A DNA stretch of 64,000 bases from JAFEBO01 sp044221315. GTDB lineage: Bacteria > Planctomycetota > Phycisphaerae > Phycisphaerales > UBA1924. Where the stretch lies: assembly GCA_044221315.1 (NCBI GenBank), contig JBGAPK010000008.1:1-64000 (forward strand), given 5' to 3'. Positions within the stretch are counted from its first letter, which is position 1, and every line of letters begins with the position of its first letter. This document shows positions 17,259 through 24,780 of this stretch, in pieces. Below the pieces are notes generated by a model. It was not told the origin of the DNA. It did no database searches and was given only the letters and a program-made list of their open reading frames with translations. Made by a program: the position numbers and the translations under genes.

Positions 17259-17741
17259 TCAGGTTTTTCGGGTGAGTGTTGGGAACATGGCGTCGATGAT
17301 GGCCAGGACGTTGAGGAGGCCGGCGACGGCGGTAAAGAGGATGCCCATTTCGTGGACGCGGCCGAGGGAGCGCTGGGCTGGGGGGTTGCCGCCGGAGACG
17401 ATGATCCCTTTTTCGTTGATCGACTCACCCGGATAGGGCATCCGTCGTGCGGCGTGCATGGAGGGATCGATGCCCTTGTAGGAGTTCTGGTGGATGTAAT
17501 TGGTGCCGAGGGTGACCAGGCCGGTGGGGACCTGGGCGATGTACCAGAGGGAGTCTTCCTGGCTATCGACGGCGTCTATGCCGCCGACGAAGAGGCCGGC
17601 AAAGAAGAGGCCCAGGACACCGATGCAGACGAGGATTCCCCGGCGGAACTGTCCCAGCAGGACGTGACCCAGACCCGGAAGGACGAAGGCCGCAAAGCCC
17701 GCGAGGGGGTTGAAGCCGGTGGTGGCCTTGGGGCTGGTCAT
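17259..17741 (-). CDS. Membrane protein, possibly DUF6677 family
   Basis: This 160-residue protein starts MTSPKATTGFNPLAGF. The first helices contain FVLPGLGHVLLGQFRRGIL, a PGLGH-x-x-x-G-x-x-x-x-G pattern shared by small planctomycete membrane proteins annotated DUF6677 (memory). The next helix is VCIGVLGLFFAGLFVGG. A loop with SLWYIAQVPTGL follows, and the last helix is near the C terminus (ILFTAVAGLLNVLAIIDAMFP). Function unknown. It precedes the smaller membrane gene on the same strand. Confidence 0.62.
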   Translation of the reverse strand: MTSPKATTGFNPLAGFAAFVLPGLGHVLLGQFRRGILVCIGVLGLFFAGLFVGGIDAVDSQEDSLWYIAQVPTGLVTLGTNYIHQNSYKGIDPSMHAARRMPYPGESINEKGIIVSGGNPPAQRSLGRVHEMGILFTAVAGLLNVLAIIDAMFPTLTRKT

Positions 17742-17909
17742 GAGGGTGGGTGAAAGTCCGGAGAAAAAGGGGTGAAAAAGAGAGGAAGATTGGGAGTGGA
17801 CGGGGGGCGGGAGGGAGGGAAAGATCGGCCGAAGCGGGGGGTCTACCCCGCGAGTTTCCACCGGCTATCCACAAGTGGGAGTGGGAGATCGGGGGAGCGG
17901 AGATGTCGT

Positions 17910-17937
17910 TTGACAAGCGTGCGGCGGGCAGTACTGT
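17910..17937 (+). promoter_or_regulatory. Candidate sigma70-type promoter of the acidic-protein gene
   Basis: TTGACA at 17910, a 16-base spacer, and TACTGT as a weak -10. It would give a leader of about 55 bases before the ATG at 17998. Confidence 0.4.
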
Positions 17938-17997
17938 ACCGCCACTCGCGGCCGGACGTTCGGCGAACGGGAAGATCTGGAACAGGAAGGACGAGGC

Positions 17998-18279
17998 ATG
18001 TTGGCGACGATGCGGATGAAGAGCGGGACGGCGGAGGTGGAGCAGCCGTGGAGAAACCCGGCTTGGACGCCGGGTCCGGAATTGCCGGACGTGGTGATGT
18101 TCGATGATGACGATGATGACGAGGATGACGAATCCCCGTTTGAGGACGATGATGAGGACGCGGACGACGTCTTTGACGATGATGCCGCGGAGGATGATGA
18201 GGATTTCCTTGACGACGATGCGGAAGAGACCGCGGACGATCTGGAAGAGGATGACGATGAGGAGGATGATGGGCTGTAG
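17998..18279 (+). CDS. Highly acidic small protein
   Basis: This 93-residue protein has a basic and neutral first third (MLATMRMKSGTAEVEQPWRNP). Almost everything after residue 34 is Asp and Glu with a few Phe, Leu and Ala (DDDDDDEDDESPFEDDDE and similar). There is no signal peptide. An AGGAAGGACGAGG region precedes the ATG. Coding is supported by the ribosome site, the candidate promoter and the third-position pattern in GAT/GAC and GAG/GAA. It could be a DNA mimic, a ribosome or chaperone partner, or a disordered regulator; none of these can be chosen. Confidence 0.6.
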   Translation: MLATMRMKSGTAEVEQPWRNPAWTPGPELPDVVMFDDDDDDEDDESPFEDDDEDADDVFDDDAAEDDEDFLDDDAEETADDLEEDDDEEDDGL

Positions 18280-18288
18280 GGAGCAGGA

Positions 18289-18334
18289 ACCTCCCTTCCC
18301 CAAACCCCTCCCCTCAGGGGAGGGGCTTCAGAAA
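18289..18334 (+). repeat. Family A palindromic element, copy 7
   Basis: AACCTCCCTTCCCCAAACC, CCTCCCCTCAGGGGAGGGG, CTTCAGAAA. It starts 9 bases after the acidic-protein stop. Confidence 0.85.
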
Positions 18335-18464
18335 AGAAGCAAATGTCCGGCGGCGCTTTGGGCGTCGCCGGTTTGTTTTTGGGGGCGGAAAGGCGGAGTT
18401 GAATCGGGGGGAGCGAAGGGCCGATGCACGGGGTCGAGGAGAGCGAGCAAAACGGAGGGGGCCC

Positions 18465-18950
18465 ATGGCGAACGGCGATCGAGCGGCGAAGCAGGCAGGG
18501 TCCGAGAAGGGGCCGATGAAAGTGGACGTACGCGCGGGCGTTGGCGATGGGGGCGTGGTTGATCGGCGTCTGGGTCTTGATCGCCGGGAGCTTGCCGCGG
18601 CACGCGGGGAGACTGCGGAATCGACCGGCCTCGAGCGTCGTCGCGGGCCGGGGCGAAGGCTGAGCGATTTCACCAAGAGCGCGGAAGAAGGCGAGATGAC
18701 CAAGGAACAGTTCCTGTTCCTTGCCGCGATCGATGCGTTCAAGAACGGGAACGGGAAGACATTCCCGACGTGGACGGATGTGCTGGAGGTGGTGCGCCTG
18801 CTCGGTTATCGCAAGACGTGCAAGAGCGAGATCAATCTGAGGAATGCGGAGGATTGGCAAGAGATGGCCGACACGCCGTCGAACACGCGGCCGCAGCGGT
18901 GGGGTCAGCGGGAGAGGATCGATCGGGAGCGGGAGAAGAGGGCGGCCTGA
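18465..18950 (+). CDS. Hypothetical protein, basic and mostly disordered N-terminal half
   Basis: This 161-residue protein has its ATG after GGAGGGGGCCC. Residues 1-75 are low-complexity and charged (VDRRLGLDRRELAAARGE, LERRRGPGRRLSDF). Residues about 78-140 look folded: EGEMTKEQFLFLAAIDAFK then FPTWTDVLEVVRLLGYRKT, which resembles a small helical, possibly winged-helix-like module. No family was recognised. A strong terminator follows, so it is probably the last gene of its unit. Confidence 0.62.
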   Translation: MANGDRAAKQAGSEKGPMKVDVRAGVGDGGVVDRRLGLDRRELAAARGETAESTGLERRRGPGRRLSDFTKSAEEGEMTKEQFLFLAAIDAFKNGNGKTFPTWTDVLEVVRLLGYRKTCKSEINLRNAEDWQEMADTPSNTRPQRWGQRERIDREREKRAA

Positions 18951-18978
18951 TACCGCTTCGCGGGGAAGAGGTTTCTTG

Positions 18979-19006
18979 AAGCCCGCTTTGATGACGCGGG
19001 CTTTTT
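18979..19006 (+). terminator. Rho-independent terminator
   Basis: Stem AGCCCGC / GCGGGCT with a 9-base loop, then TTTTG. Confidence 0.8.
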
Positions 19007-19064
19007 GTTGCGCTGTTCGCTGAAGGCGTGTCGCCGAAATGTTGGGCGACTGCCGCGCCAACGT

Positions 19065-19107
19065 AACCCACCCCCAACCCCCTCCCTCAGGGAGGGGGCT
19101 CCGGATT
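19065..19107 (+). repeat. Family A palindromic element, copy 8 (upstream of the ClC gene)
   Basis: AACCCACCCCCAACC, then CCCTCCCTCAGGGAGGGGG, then CTCCGGATTG. It would be translated (PPPTPSLREGAPD) if an upstream start of the ClC gene were used. Confidence 0.8.
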
Positions 19108-19169
19108 GCGCAAACGCGTGTTCGAACTCGATTGCTTCACTGGTATCCTCGCGGGGCGAGGAGCTTTTT

Positions 19170-20549
19170 GTGGACGCAGCTACGGCGAAGAAGGAATGGC
19201 GGGGCGGAGCGCACTTGGTGGGGCTGGTGGCGCTGTCTCTGGGCGCGGGGAGTGTGATCGGGTTTGTTGGCGCGTCATTTCGGTTGGCGCTCGATTGGGC
19301 GGAGGCGAGGCGGGTGCTGGCCCTTGAGTGGGCCCGGCATGTGCCGATGTGGGGCGTGATCGCCGTTGTTGCGGGGTGTGCGCTTGCCGCGGCGGTTGCG
19401 GCGTGGCTGGTCGAGCGGTTTTCGCCGGATTCTGCGGGGAGCGGGATTCCGCATGTGGAATCGGTGCTGCAGCACGATGTGCCGATCGCGCCGGGGCGGC
19501 TGATTCCGGTGAAATTTGTCGGGGGCGTGCTGGCGATCGGGTCGGGCCTGGCGCTCGGGCGCGAGGGGCCGAGCGTGCAGATCGGGGCGACGCTGGGGCA
19601 TGAGATTGGAAGATGGCTGGGATGGGGAAGGGTGGATAGCCGGTCGCTGCTTGCGGCCGGCGCGGGGGCAGGGTTGGCGACGGCGTTCAACGCGCCGATC
19701 GGCGGGTCGGTGTTTGTGCTCGAGGAGTTGGTGAGGCGGTTTGATACGCGGATTGCGATCGTGACGTTCGGGGCTTCGACGGGGGCGATCGTCGTGGCGC
19801 GGCTGATGCTGGGAGCGGCGCCGGAGTTTGCGGTTGCGGGCGTGATCGAGCCGAGTTTGCGGGTGATGCCGGCGTTTTTGCTGTTGGGGCTGGTGATGGG
19901 CGGGCTGGGCGTGCTGTACAACAGGCTGATCGTGGGGATGCTGAACGCGACGGACGGGGCTCGGGTGCCGCGGTGGGCGAAGGCGGCTGTGGTTGGTGGT
20001 GTGATTGGTTTGATCGGGTTCTGCTGGCCGGTGGCGGTTGGCGGCGGAGACGTTTTGACGCGCGATGCGCTGCACTGGGGGAGGGATGTGCCGGGCGGCG
20101 CGGTTGGGAACGCGGTGTGGACGCTGGCGGCACTTTTCGTGTTGCGGTTCGTGCTGGGGCCGCTCTCGTACGCGGCGCAGACGCCGGGCGGGTTGTTTGC
20201 GCCTTTGCTCGCGGTGGGTGCGCAGGCGGGCGTGCTGTGGGCGCTTGGGTGGAATGCTGTTTGTCACGGAACGATGCCGAGCGCGGAGGTTGATCCTGCG
20301 GCGATGGGGATCGTGGCGATGGTGGGGCTTTTCGCGGCGGTGGTTCGTGCGCCGCTGACGGGGATCGTGCTGGTGTCGGAGATGACGGTGGGGATGACGC
20401 TGCTCTTGCCGATGATTGGGGTGTGCGTGGGTGCGATGCTGGTGCCGACGATGGTGGGGAATGAGCCGATCTATGAGTCGCTGAGGATGAGGGCGGTGAA
20501 ACTCCTTCGGGAAAAGGCCAGCGGAACGACCGAGCCCGCGAAGGCCTGA
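19170..20549 (+). CDS. ClC-family chloride channel or Cl-/H+ antiporter
   Basis: This 459-residue polytopic inner-membrane protein has the ClC selectivity motifs GSGIP (residues 90-94), GREGPSV (130-136, with the gating glutamate) and GGLFAPLLAVGA in the second half. There are about ten hydrophobic segments. It lacks C-terminal CBS domains, like many bacterial members. The start is placed at GTG 19170, with GAGGAG 8 bases upstream. A longer frame runs back to 19005 through a Family A element, but no hydrophobic or conserved sequence is gained. Exchanger versus channel cannot be decided from what is seen. Confidence 0.88.
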   Translation: MDAATAKKEWRGGAHLVGLVALSLGAGSVIGFVGASFRLALDWAEARRVLALEWARHVPMWGVIAVVAGCALAAAVAAWLVERFSPDSAGSGIPHVESVLQHDVPIAPGRLIPVKFVGGVLAIGSGLALGREGPSVQIGATLGHEIGRWLGWGRVDSRSLLAAGAGAGLATAFNAPIGGSVFVLEELVRRFDTRIAIVTFGASTGAIVVARLMLGAAPEFAVAGVIEPSLRVMPAFLLLGLVMGGLGVLYNRLIVGMLNATDGARVPRWAKAAVVGGVIGLIGFCWPVAVGGGDVLTRDALHWGRDVPGGAVGNAVWTLAALFVLRFVLGPLSYAAQTPGGLFAPLLAVGAQAGVLWALGWNAVCHGTMPSAEVDPAAMGIVAMVGLFAAVVRAPLTGIVLVSEMTVGMTLLLPMIGVCVGAMLVPTMVGNEPIYESLRMRAVKLLREKASGTTEPAKA

Positions 20550-20568
20550 TCTCTCGTACGCTAGTGGT

Positions 20569-22110
20569 ATGGCTGCCTCGAGTCACACTCCCTCTCCTTA
20601 CGACATCTATACCAGCCCTCTCGCCACGCGCAACGCGAGCGGGGAGATGCTGAAGCTCTGGTCGGCGCGGCACAAGTTCAATACGTGGCGGCGGATCTGG
20701 CTGGCGGTGGCCGAGGCGCAGCACGAGATGGGGTTGGCGGTTTCGAAGGAGCAGGTGGAGGAACTGCGCGCGGTTGTGAATCGGCCGGGCGGAATCACGG
20801 ATGAGGAAATCAGGAGGGCGGAGAAGTACGAGGGGGAGCTGCGGCACGATGTGATGGCACACGTGCACGCGCTCGGGGATTCGTGCCCGAAGGCGAAGGG
20901 GATTATCCATCTGGGGATGACGAGTCAGGATGTCAATGACAATGCCGAATTGCTGATTATCGAGCATGCAGCATCTGTGGTATTGCGAAAGACGTATCTG
21001 ACGGTGATCGCGTTCGGATCGCTTGCAGCAACAACCGCCACGATTCCCTCACTTGGATTTACCCACTATCAAGCGGCGCAGCCTCTGACAGCCGGCCGGC
21101 GCATGGCCGGGTGGGCATACGAACTAAAGGAATCGGCTGCGGTTTCGCTCGTGATTGCTGATAGGGCAAAGTCCCGTGGATTGCGAGGAGCAACGGGAAC
21201 TCAGGCTTCGTATCTCGCGCTGATGAACGGTGACAGCACGACTGTTGAAAAGCTGGAAAGACAATTTCTGGACGCAATGCAGGATTCGGAGTATTCCGCC
21301 GGGCGAAGAACCGACGTCTTTTACCAGGTCTTCGATCTAACCACCCAAACATATCCTCGTGTATTCGACGCCCACACCCTAAGCGGGCTTGCATCGATCG
21401 CCTGCGTCCTCCACAAAATCGCCACAGACATCCGCCTCCTTTGCAACCGCAAGGAACTCGACGAGCCCTTTGAAGACAAGCAGATCGGCTCGAGCGCGAT
21501 GCCGTACAAGCGCAATCCGATGCGCTGCGAGCGCATCTGCGGCCTTTCTCGCTTCGTCATGAACCTCGTCGGCAACGCCTACGACACTGCGGCGACCCAA
21601 TGGCTCGAACGCACGCTCGACGATTCGTCGAATCGCCGCCTCTCGCTGCCCGAGGCCTTTCTCGCGCTTGATGGCGCGCTCGATCTGATGCACAACGTGG
21701 CGTCTGGGCTCATCGTCCACGAGGCGATGGTGAAGAAGAACCTGATGGCGGAGTTGCCGTTCCTGGCGACCGAGAACATCCTGATGGAGTGCGTGAAACT
21801 GGGCGGGGACCGGCAGGAGTATCACGAGAAGATCCGGGTGCATGCGCAGGCCGCGGGATTGCGGGTGAAGGATCAGGGGCTCGAGAACGATCTCCTGGAG
21901 CGGCTGAAGAACGACAAGGCGTTCTGGGGCACCGCGCGCGGCGGGCCTTTGAAAGGCGAACTGAACTGGGACGGGCTGATGGACCCGATGAAGTACGTCG
22001 GGCGGAGCGTGGAGCAGACGGAGCGGTTTATTAAGGAAGTGGTGGAGCCGCTGCGGGAGCTGTACGGGGCGGAGATTGAGAAGTTGGGGAAGAGCGGGCC
22101 GCGGGTTTAG
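20569..22110 (+). CDS. purB: Adenylosuccinate lyase
   Basis: PurB acts twice in purine synthesis (SAICAR to AICAR, and adenylosuccinate to AMP) in the cytoplasm. The fumarase/aspartase superfamily signature GSSAMPYKRNP starts at residue 308, preceded by MTSQDVNDN and TQASYLALM segments typical of the enzyme. The length of 513 residues is a little above bacterial PurB and nearer the eukaryote-like group. The middle third (about 20935-21400) is clearly less GC-rich and uses AT-ending codons, whereas the flanks are GC-rich; the frame is intact. It starts 20 bases after the ClC gene. Confidence 0.94.
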   Translation: MAASSHTPSPYDIYTSPLATRNASGEMLKLWSARHKFNTWRRIWLAVAEAQHEMGLAVSKEQVEELRAVVNRPGGITDEEIRRAEKYEGELRHDVMAHVHALGDSCPKAKGIIHLGMTSQDVNDNAELLIIEHAASVVLRKTYLTVIAFGSLAATTATIPSLGFTHYQAAQPLTAGRRMAGWAYELKESAAVSLVIADRAKSRGLRGATGTQASYLALMNGDSTTVEKLERQFLDAMQDSEYSAGRRTDVFYQVFDLTTQTYPRVFDAHTLSGLASIACVLHKIATDIRLLCNRKELDEPFEDKQIGSSAMPYKRNPMRCERICGLSRFVMNLVGNAYDTAATQWLERTLDDSSNRRLSLPEAFLALDGALDLMHNVASGLIVHEAMVKKNLMAELPFLATENILMECVKLGGDRQEYHEKIRVHAQAAGLRVKDQGLENDLLERLKNDKAFWGTARGGPLKGELNWDGLMDPMKYVGRSVEQTERFIKEVVEPLRELYGAEIEKLGKSGPRV

Positions 22111-22195
22111 ATAGAGCGGCAGAGCAGCAGATTTGCAGAGCAGCAAATAGAGGCAGCGGAGCGACAAAGCCGCAAATCGGCAAAGCGGCAAAGAG
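22111..22195 (+). repeat. Family B short-period repeat, copy 7
   Basis: Directly after the purB stop: AGAGCGGCAGAGCAGCAG, ATTTGCAGAGCAGCAAA, then GACAAAGCCGCAAATCGG and AAAGCGGCAAAG. The head is nearly identical to that at 12481. A Family A element follows at once. Confidence 0.85.
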
Positions 22196-22200
22196 GAAAG

Positions 22201-22242
22201 AACCCTTCCCCAACCCTTTCCCTCAGGGAAGGGGCTTTGGAG
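22201..22242 (+). repeat. Family A palindromic element, copy 9
   Basis: AACCCTTCCCCAACCC, TTTCCCTCAGGGAAGGGG, CTTTGGAG. It is part of a B-A composite. Confidence 0.83.
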
Positions 22243-22284
22243 TGGTGCGCGAAAGGTGGGGTGGTCGGGTCGGAATAAGGTTGT

Positions 22285-22572
22285 ATGGGAACTATGGCGA
22301 TCGACGCGGACAGTGGTGGGGCTGGGGCTGGGCGGCTCTTTGGGTCGGTGCGGGAACTTGTCGCGCGGGTGATCGTGGGTGGGCTGGTGCTGATCGTGGT
22401 TGGGCTGGTTGTTCTGCTAGTCATTCCGGCGATGGTGTTGTTTGTGGTGTACGCGATCGTGCGGACGGCCCTGAGTTCAATCGGGGCGTCGATCGGTTCG
22501 CCGGCGTCGAGCGGGATTCCTGCCGCGGACGGGGAGGGGAGAGAGAATGTGCGGGTGAGGCGGGGGGAATAG
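22285..22572 (+). CDS. Small single-span membrane protein, function unknown
   Basis: This is a 95-residue protein. A short hydrophilic N terminus (MGTMAIDADSGG) precedes one long hydrophobic block (residues about 28-63: VIVGGLVLIVVGLVVLLVIP and onward), then a polar tail. The ATG at 22285 or the one three codons later could start it. No family was recognised. The coding call rests on a clean ORF and codon pattern only. Confidence 0.45.
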   Translation: MGTMAIDADSGGAGAGRLFGSVRELVARVIVGGLVLIVVGLVVLLVIPAMVLFVVYAIVRTALSSIGASIGSPASSGIPAADGEGRENVRVRRGE

Positions 22573-22620
22573 AGCAGCAGATAGATGCAGCTGAGCGGCA
22601 AATCGGCAAAGCCGCAAAAT
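22571..22620 (+). repeat. Family B short-period repeat, copy 8
   Basis: AGAGCAGCAGATAGATGCAG, then TGAGCGGCAAATCGGCAAAG, then CCGCAAAAT. It starts at the stop codon of the preceding small gene. Confidence 0.75.
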
Positions 22621-22683
22621 CGAGTCGGCGAGTTCGATACGGCCGCGCGGATTGGGAAAGCGCGCGGAGCGTATTATCGAGGT

Positions 22684-23175
22684 ATGCCATCACTCGACAT
22701 TGTCAGCCGCGTTGAGTTTCCGGAGATCGACAACGCGATCAACAACTTCAAGAAGGCGCTGGCGCAGCGGTTTGATTTCCGCGGGGTGCAGGCGGAGATT
22801 GAGTTTGACCAGAAGGAAAAGAAGCTGAAGTTCCAGACGGTTGATCACATGAAGATGAAGGCGATGCAGGAGATGTTCCAGTCGGCGGCGCAGAAGCGGG
22901 GAATCGCGCTCAAGAGTTTCGACTGGGGCGAGCCGGAGCCGGGGGCGGCGGGGTCGGTGAAGTGCCATGTGAAGATCCGGCAGGGGCTGGAGCAGGAGAT
23001 GTCGAAGAAGATCGTAAAGATCATCAAGGACACGAAGATGAAGGTGCAGGCGTCGATCCAGGGGGAGGAGATCCGGGTGAGCGGGAAGCAGATCGATGAC
23101 CTGCGCGAGGTGATGGCGCTGTTGAACGGATCGGATCTGCCGGTGCCGCTGCAATATGTGAACATGAAGAGCTGA
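22684..23175 (+). CDS. YajQ family nucleotide-binding protein
   Basis: YajQ (DUF520) proteins are about 160-residue cytoplasmic proteins with two ferredoxin-like domains, reported to bind RNA or nucleotides and, in Xanthomonas, cyclic di-GMP. This 163-residue protein matches end to end: SLDIVSRVEFPEIDNAINN at the start, FDFRG, and SGKQIDDLREVMALL then PLQYVNMKS at the end. The ATG at 22684 is fixed by homology. The upstream spacer is a Family B repeat, so it probably has its own promoter. Confidence 0.93.
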   Translation: MPSLDIVSRVEFPEIDNAINNFKKALAQRFDFRGVQAEIEFDQKEKKLKFQTVDHMKMKAMQEMFQSAAQKRGIALKSFDWGEPEPGAAGSVKCHVKIRQGLEQEMSKKIVKIIKDTKMKVQASIQGEEIRVSGKQIDDLREVMALLNGSDLPVPLQYVNMKS

Positions 23176-23208
23176 ATTTGTCACCGCGTTTTGATACGCT
23201 CGTGCCGC

Positions 23209-23676
23209 ATGCGCCGGGTATTTATCGAAACGACTATTCCGTCGTACTATTACGAGACGCGCTCGGACCGAAGGTCGGTTGACTGGCGAGCGCAAACTCG
23301 CCTTTGGTGGGACTCATTCCGTTCGCGATACGACTTGGTCTCGAGCCCTCTCGTCGTTGCGGAGTTTGAGCGGGCTCCGAAGTCAAAGTCGAGCCGGACA
23401 AGATCGTTCTTTTCGTCCATTCGGTTGCTTGAACCGGGGCCGCGAATCGGCGAGATCACTCGCTACTACATTGAGCACAAGGCGATGCCGGTCGACGCAA
23501 CTGGCGATGCCGCTCACTTGGCAATCGCGTCGATTCACGCCTGCGATTTTTTGCTGACATGGAATTGCCGTCATCTTGCCAATGCCAACAAACAAGAACA
23601 ATTGCGAGTCCTCAACAACCGGCTCGGTCTGAAAACCCCTATCATTTCAACGCCGTTCGAGTTGATCCCGGAGTAG
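23209..23676 (+). CDS. PIN domain protein, VapC-like toxin
   Basis: PIN-domain VapC toxins are Mg-dependent ribonucleases. The 155 residues show the first acidic position in VFIETTIPSYYYE, a mid-protein PLVVAEFERA, the DATGDAAHLAIAS acidic cluster, and LLTWNCRHLANANK near the C terminus, all typical of one PIN subfamily. The lower GC content compared with the neighbours suggests horizontal acquisition. A 63-residue gene follows 2 bases later and is the natural antitoxin candidate, so toxin precedes antitoxin. The ATG at 23209 is the first in frame that fits the family. Confidence 0.82.
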   Translation: MRRVFIETTIPSYYYETRSDRRSVDWRAQTRLWWDSFRSRYDLVSSPLVVAEFERAPKSKSSRTRSFFSSIRLLEPGPRIGEITRYYIEHKAMPVDATGDAAHLAIASIHACDFLLTWNCRHLANANKQEQLRVLNNRLGLKTPIISTPFELIPE

Positions 23677-23678
23677 CC

Positions 23679-23870
23679 ATGCCCCGCCCCCGCCCGACAC
23701 GCCAGCCCGATCCTCCGACCGTTGCGCAGGTGCGGGCGATTCGTCGCCGAATGCTGAAGGAAGCGGGCGGGTCGGTCGAAGCCCTGATGGCGCTTGCGAA
23801 AAAGGAAATTGCGAAACGGCCCAAGCCGTCGCCAGGACGGACGCGTTTGAAGCCGAAACGGGCCGCTTGA
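23679..23870 (+). CDS. Small basic protein, probable antitoxin partner of the PIN protein
   Basis: This is a 63-residue protein, rich in Arg, Lys and Pro. The centre reads VAQVRAIRRRMLKEAGG then SVEALMALAKKEI, a helical pattern seen in short antitoxins that accompany this PIN subfamily. The tail is very basic (RPKPSPGRTRLKPKRAA). It starts 2 bases after the PIN stop, so translation is probably coupled. It has no clear DNA-binding domain. The antitoxin role is inferred from position and size. Confidence 0.6.
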   Translation: MPRPRPTRQPDPPTVAQVRAIRRRMLKEAGGSVEALMALAKKEIAKRPKPSPGRTRLKPKRAA

Positions 23871-23925
23871 ACTTTCATTGGCTCGGCCGACGTTGCCCCT
23901 ATTCCGCCCCAACCATTGATTCGTG

Positions 23926-24780
23926 ATGGCGGCGTCCCTTCCTCAGCCCGAGTTCATCCCCCCGGCGTTCTCCGCGCGGTTCACGCGGTATTTCTCCAAG
24001 TACGTCCGGCGGATGATCGCGAAGCAGTTCAACGCGGTGCGCATTCTGCCGGAGCATGCAGGTGCTCTTGCGGAGTGGAACGAGGCGAGGGCCCCGGGGC
24101 TGGTCCTGATTGCTCACTGCTCGTGGTGGGACCCATTGATCACCCTGGCTCTTCACAGCCACTTCGAGCCCGGGCGGGTTTGTCTGGCGCCGATGGATGC
24201 CACGCAGCTCAAGAACTTTGCCATCTTCCGCAAGGTCGGCATTTTCGGGATCAACCCGGACGATCCTCGGAGCCTTGGGGCGATGGGAGAATTCATCGCG
24301 GAGCGGTTCCGCACGAACCCGTTCACGACGCTGTGGATCACGCCGCAGGGGCGGTTTACGGATGTTCGGGCGCCGATCGAGATCCGTCCCGGGGCGGCGG
24401 CGATCGCGGCGCGGACGCCGGGGATCCGGGTGATCTCGCTCGCGATCGAGTACGCATTCTGGACCGGTCAGAAGCCGGAGGTGTTTGTCTCGTTCCGGCC
24501 GGTGCAGCCTGCGGCGGGGCGGGAGAACTCGACGCCGGCCTGGCATCGGGCGATGCTCGAGGCGATGGAAGAAAACAACCGGCTGCTGGCGGCAGCGGTC
24601 ATCTCCCGGGACCCCGGAAAATTTCTGCCGGTCTTTGACTCCAAGGGGGGGACGGGCACGAACTGGTGGTACGACATCTGGCTCCGCATCCGTGGCCGCT
24701 CCACCCAAGTTCAGGACCGCCACTTCGCTGATTCTCCGTCCGCATCGCACGTTCCAACGCCGCCCGCCCAAGTCCCATGA
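23926..24780 (+). CDS. PlsC-like acyltransferase
   Basis: 1-Acylglycerol-3-phosphate-type acyltransferases use an HX4D motif. Here it is HCSWWD (His64), followed by an FRKVGIFGI segment and a TPQGRFTD motif that fits block III. The 284-residue protein has no clear membrane span. It overlaps the next gene, a GT2 glycosyltransferase, by 4 bases (ATGA), so the two are translationally coupled. In staphyloxanthin-type and planctomycete C30 carotenoid pathways, a glycosyltransferase and an acyltransferase decorate the pigment. That role is possible here but is inference from the pairing and from desaturase genes elsewhere in the window. Confidence 0.78.
   Translation: MAASLPQPEFIPPAFSARFTRYFSKYVRRMIAKQFNAVRILPEHAGALAEWNEARAPGLVLIAHCSWWDPLITLALHSHFEPGRVCLAPMDATQLKNFAIFRKVGIFGINPDDPRSLGAMGEFIAERFRTNPFTTLWITPQGRFTDVRAPIEIRPGAAAIAARTPGIRVISLAIEYAFWTGQKPEVFVSFRPVQPAAGRENSTPAWHRAMLEAMEENNRLLAAAVISRDPGKFLPVFDSKGGTGTNWWYDIWLRIRGRSTQVQDRHFADSPSASHVPTPPAQVP

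Noticed and set aside
17866..17876. DnaA-box-like CTATCCACA
   Set aside because: A single near-match without clustering or AT-rich DNA; not evidence for an origin at that point.
12585..22242. Family A palindromes as transcription terminators
   Set aside because: The stems are strong but none is followed by a T tract, and several are inside genes. Classical terminators elsewhere in the window do have T tracts.
22421..22693. Leu/Cys/Arg/Ser-rich peptides read from the complement of Family B tracts (for example LPLCRFAALPLC)
   Set aside because: They come from repeat DNA at many places with no ribosome site, and appear only because the tracts lack stops on the reverse strand.
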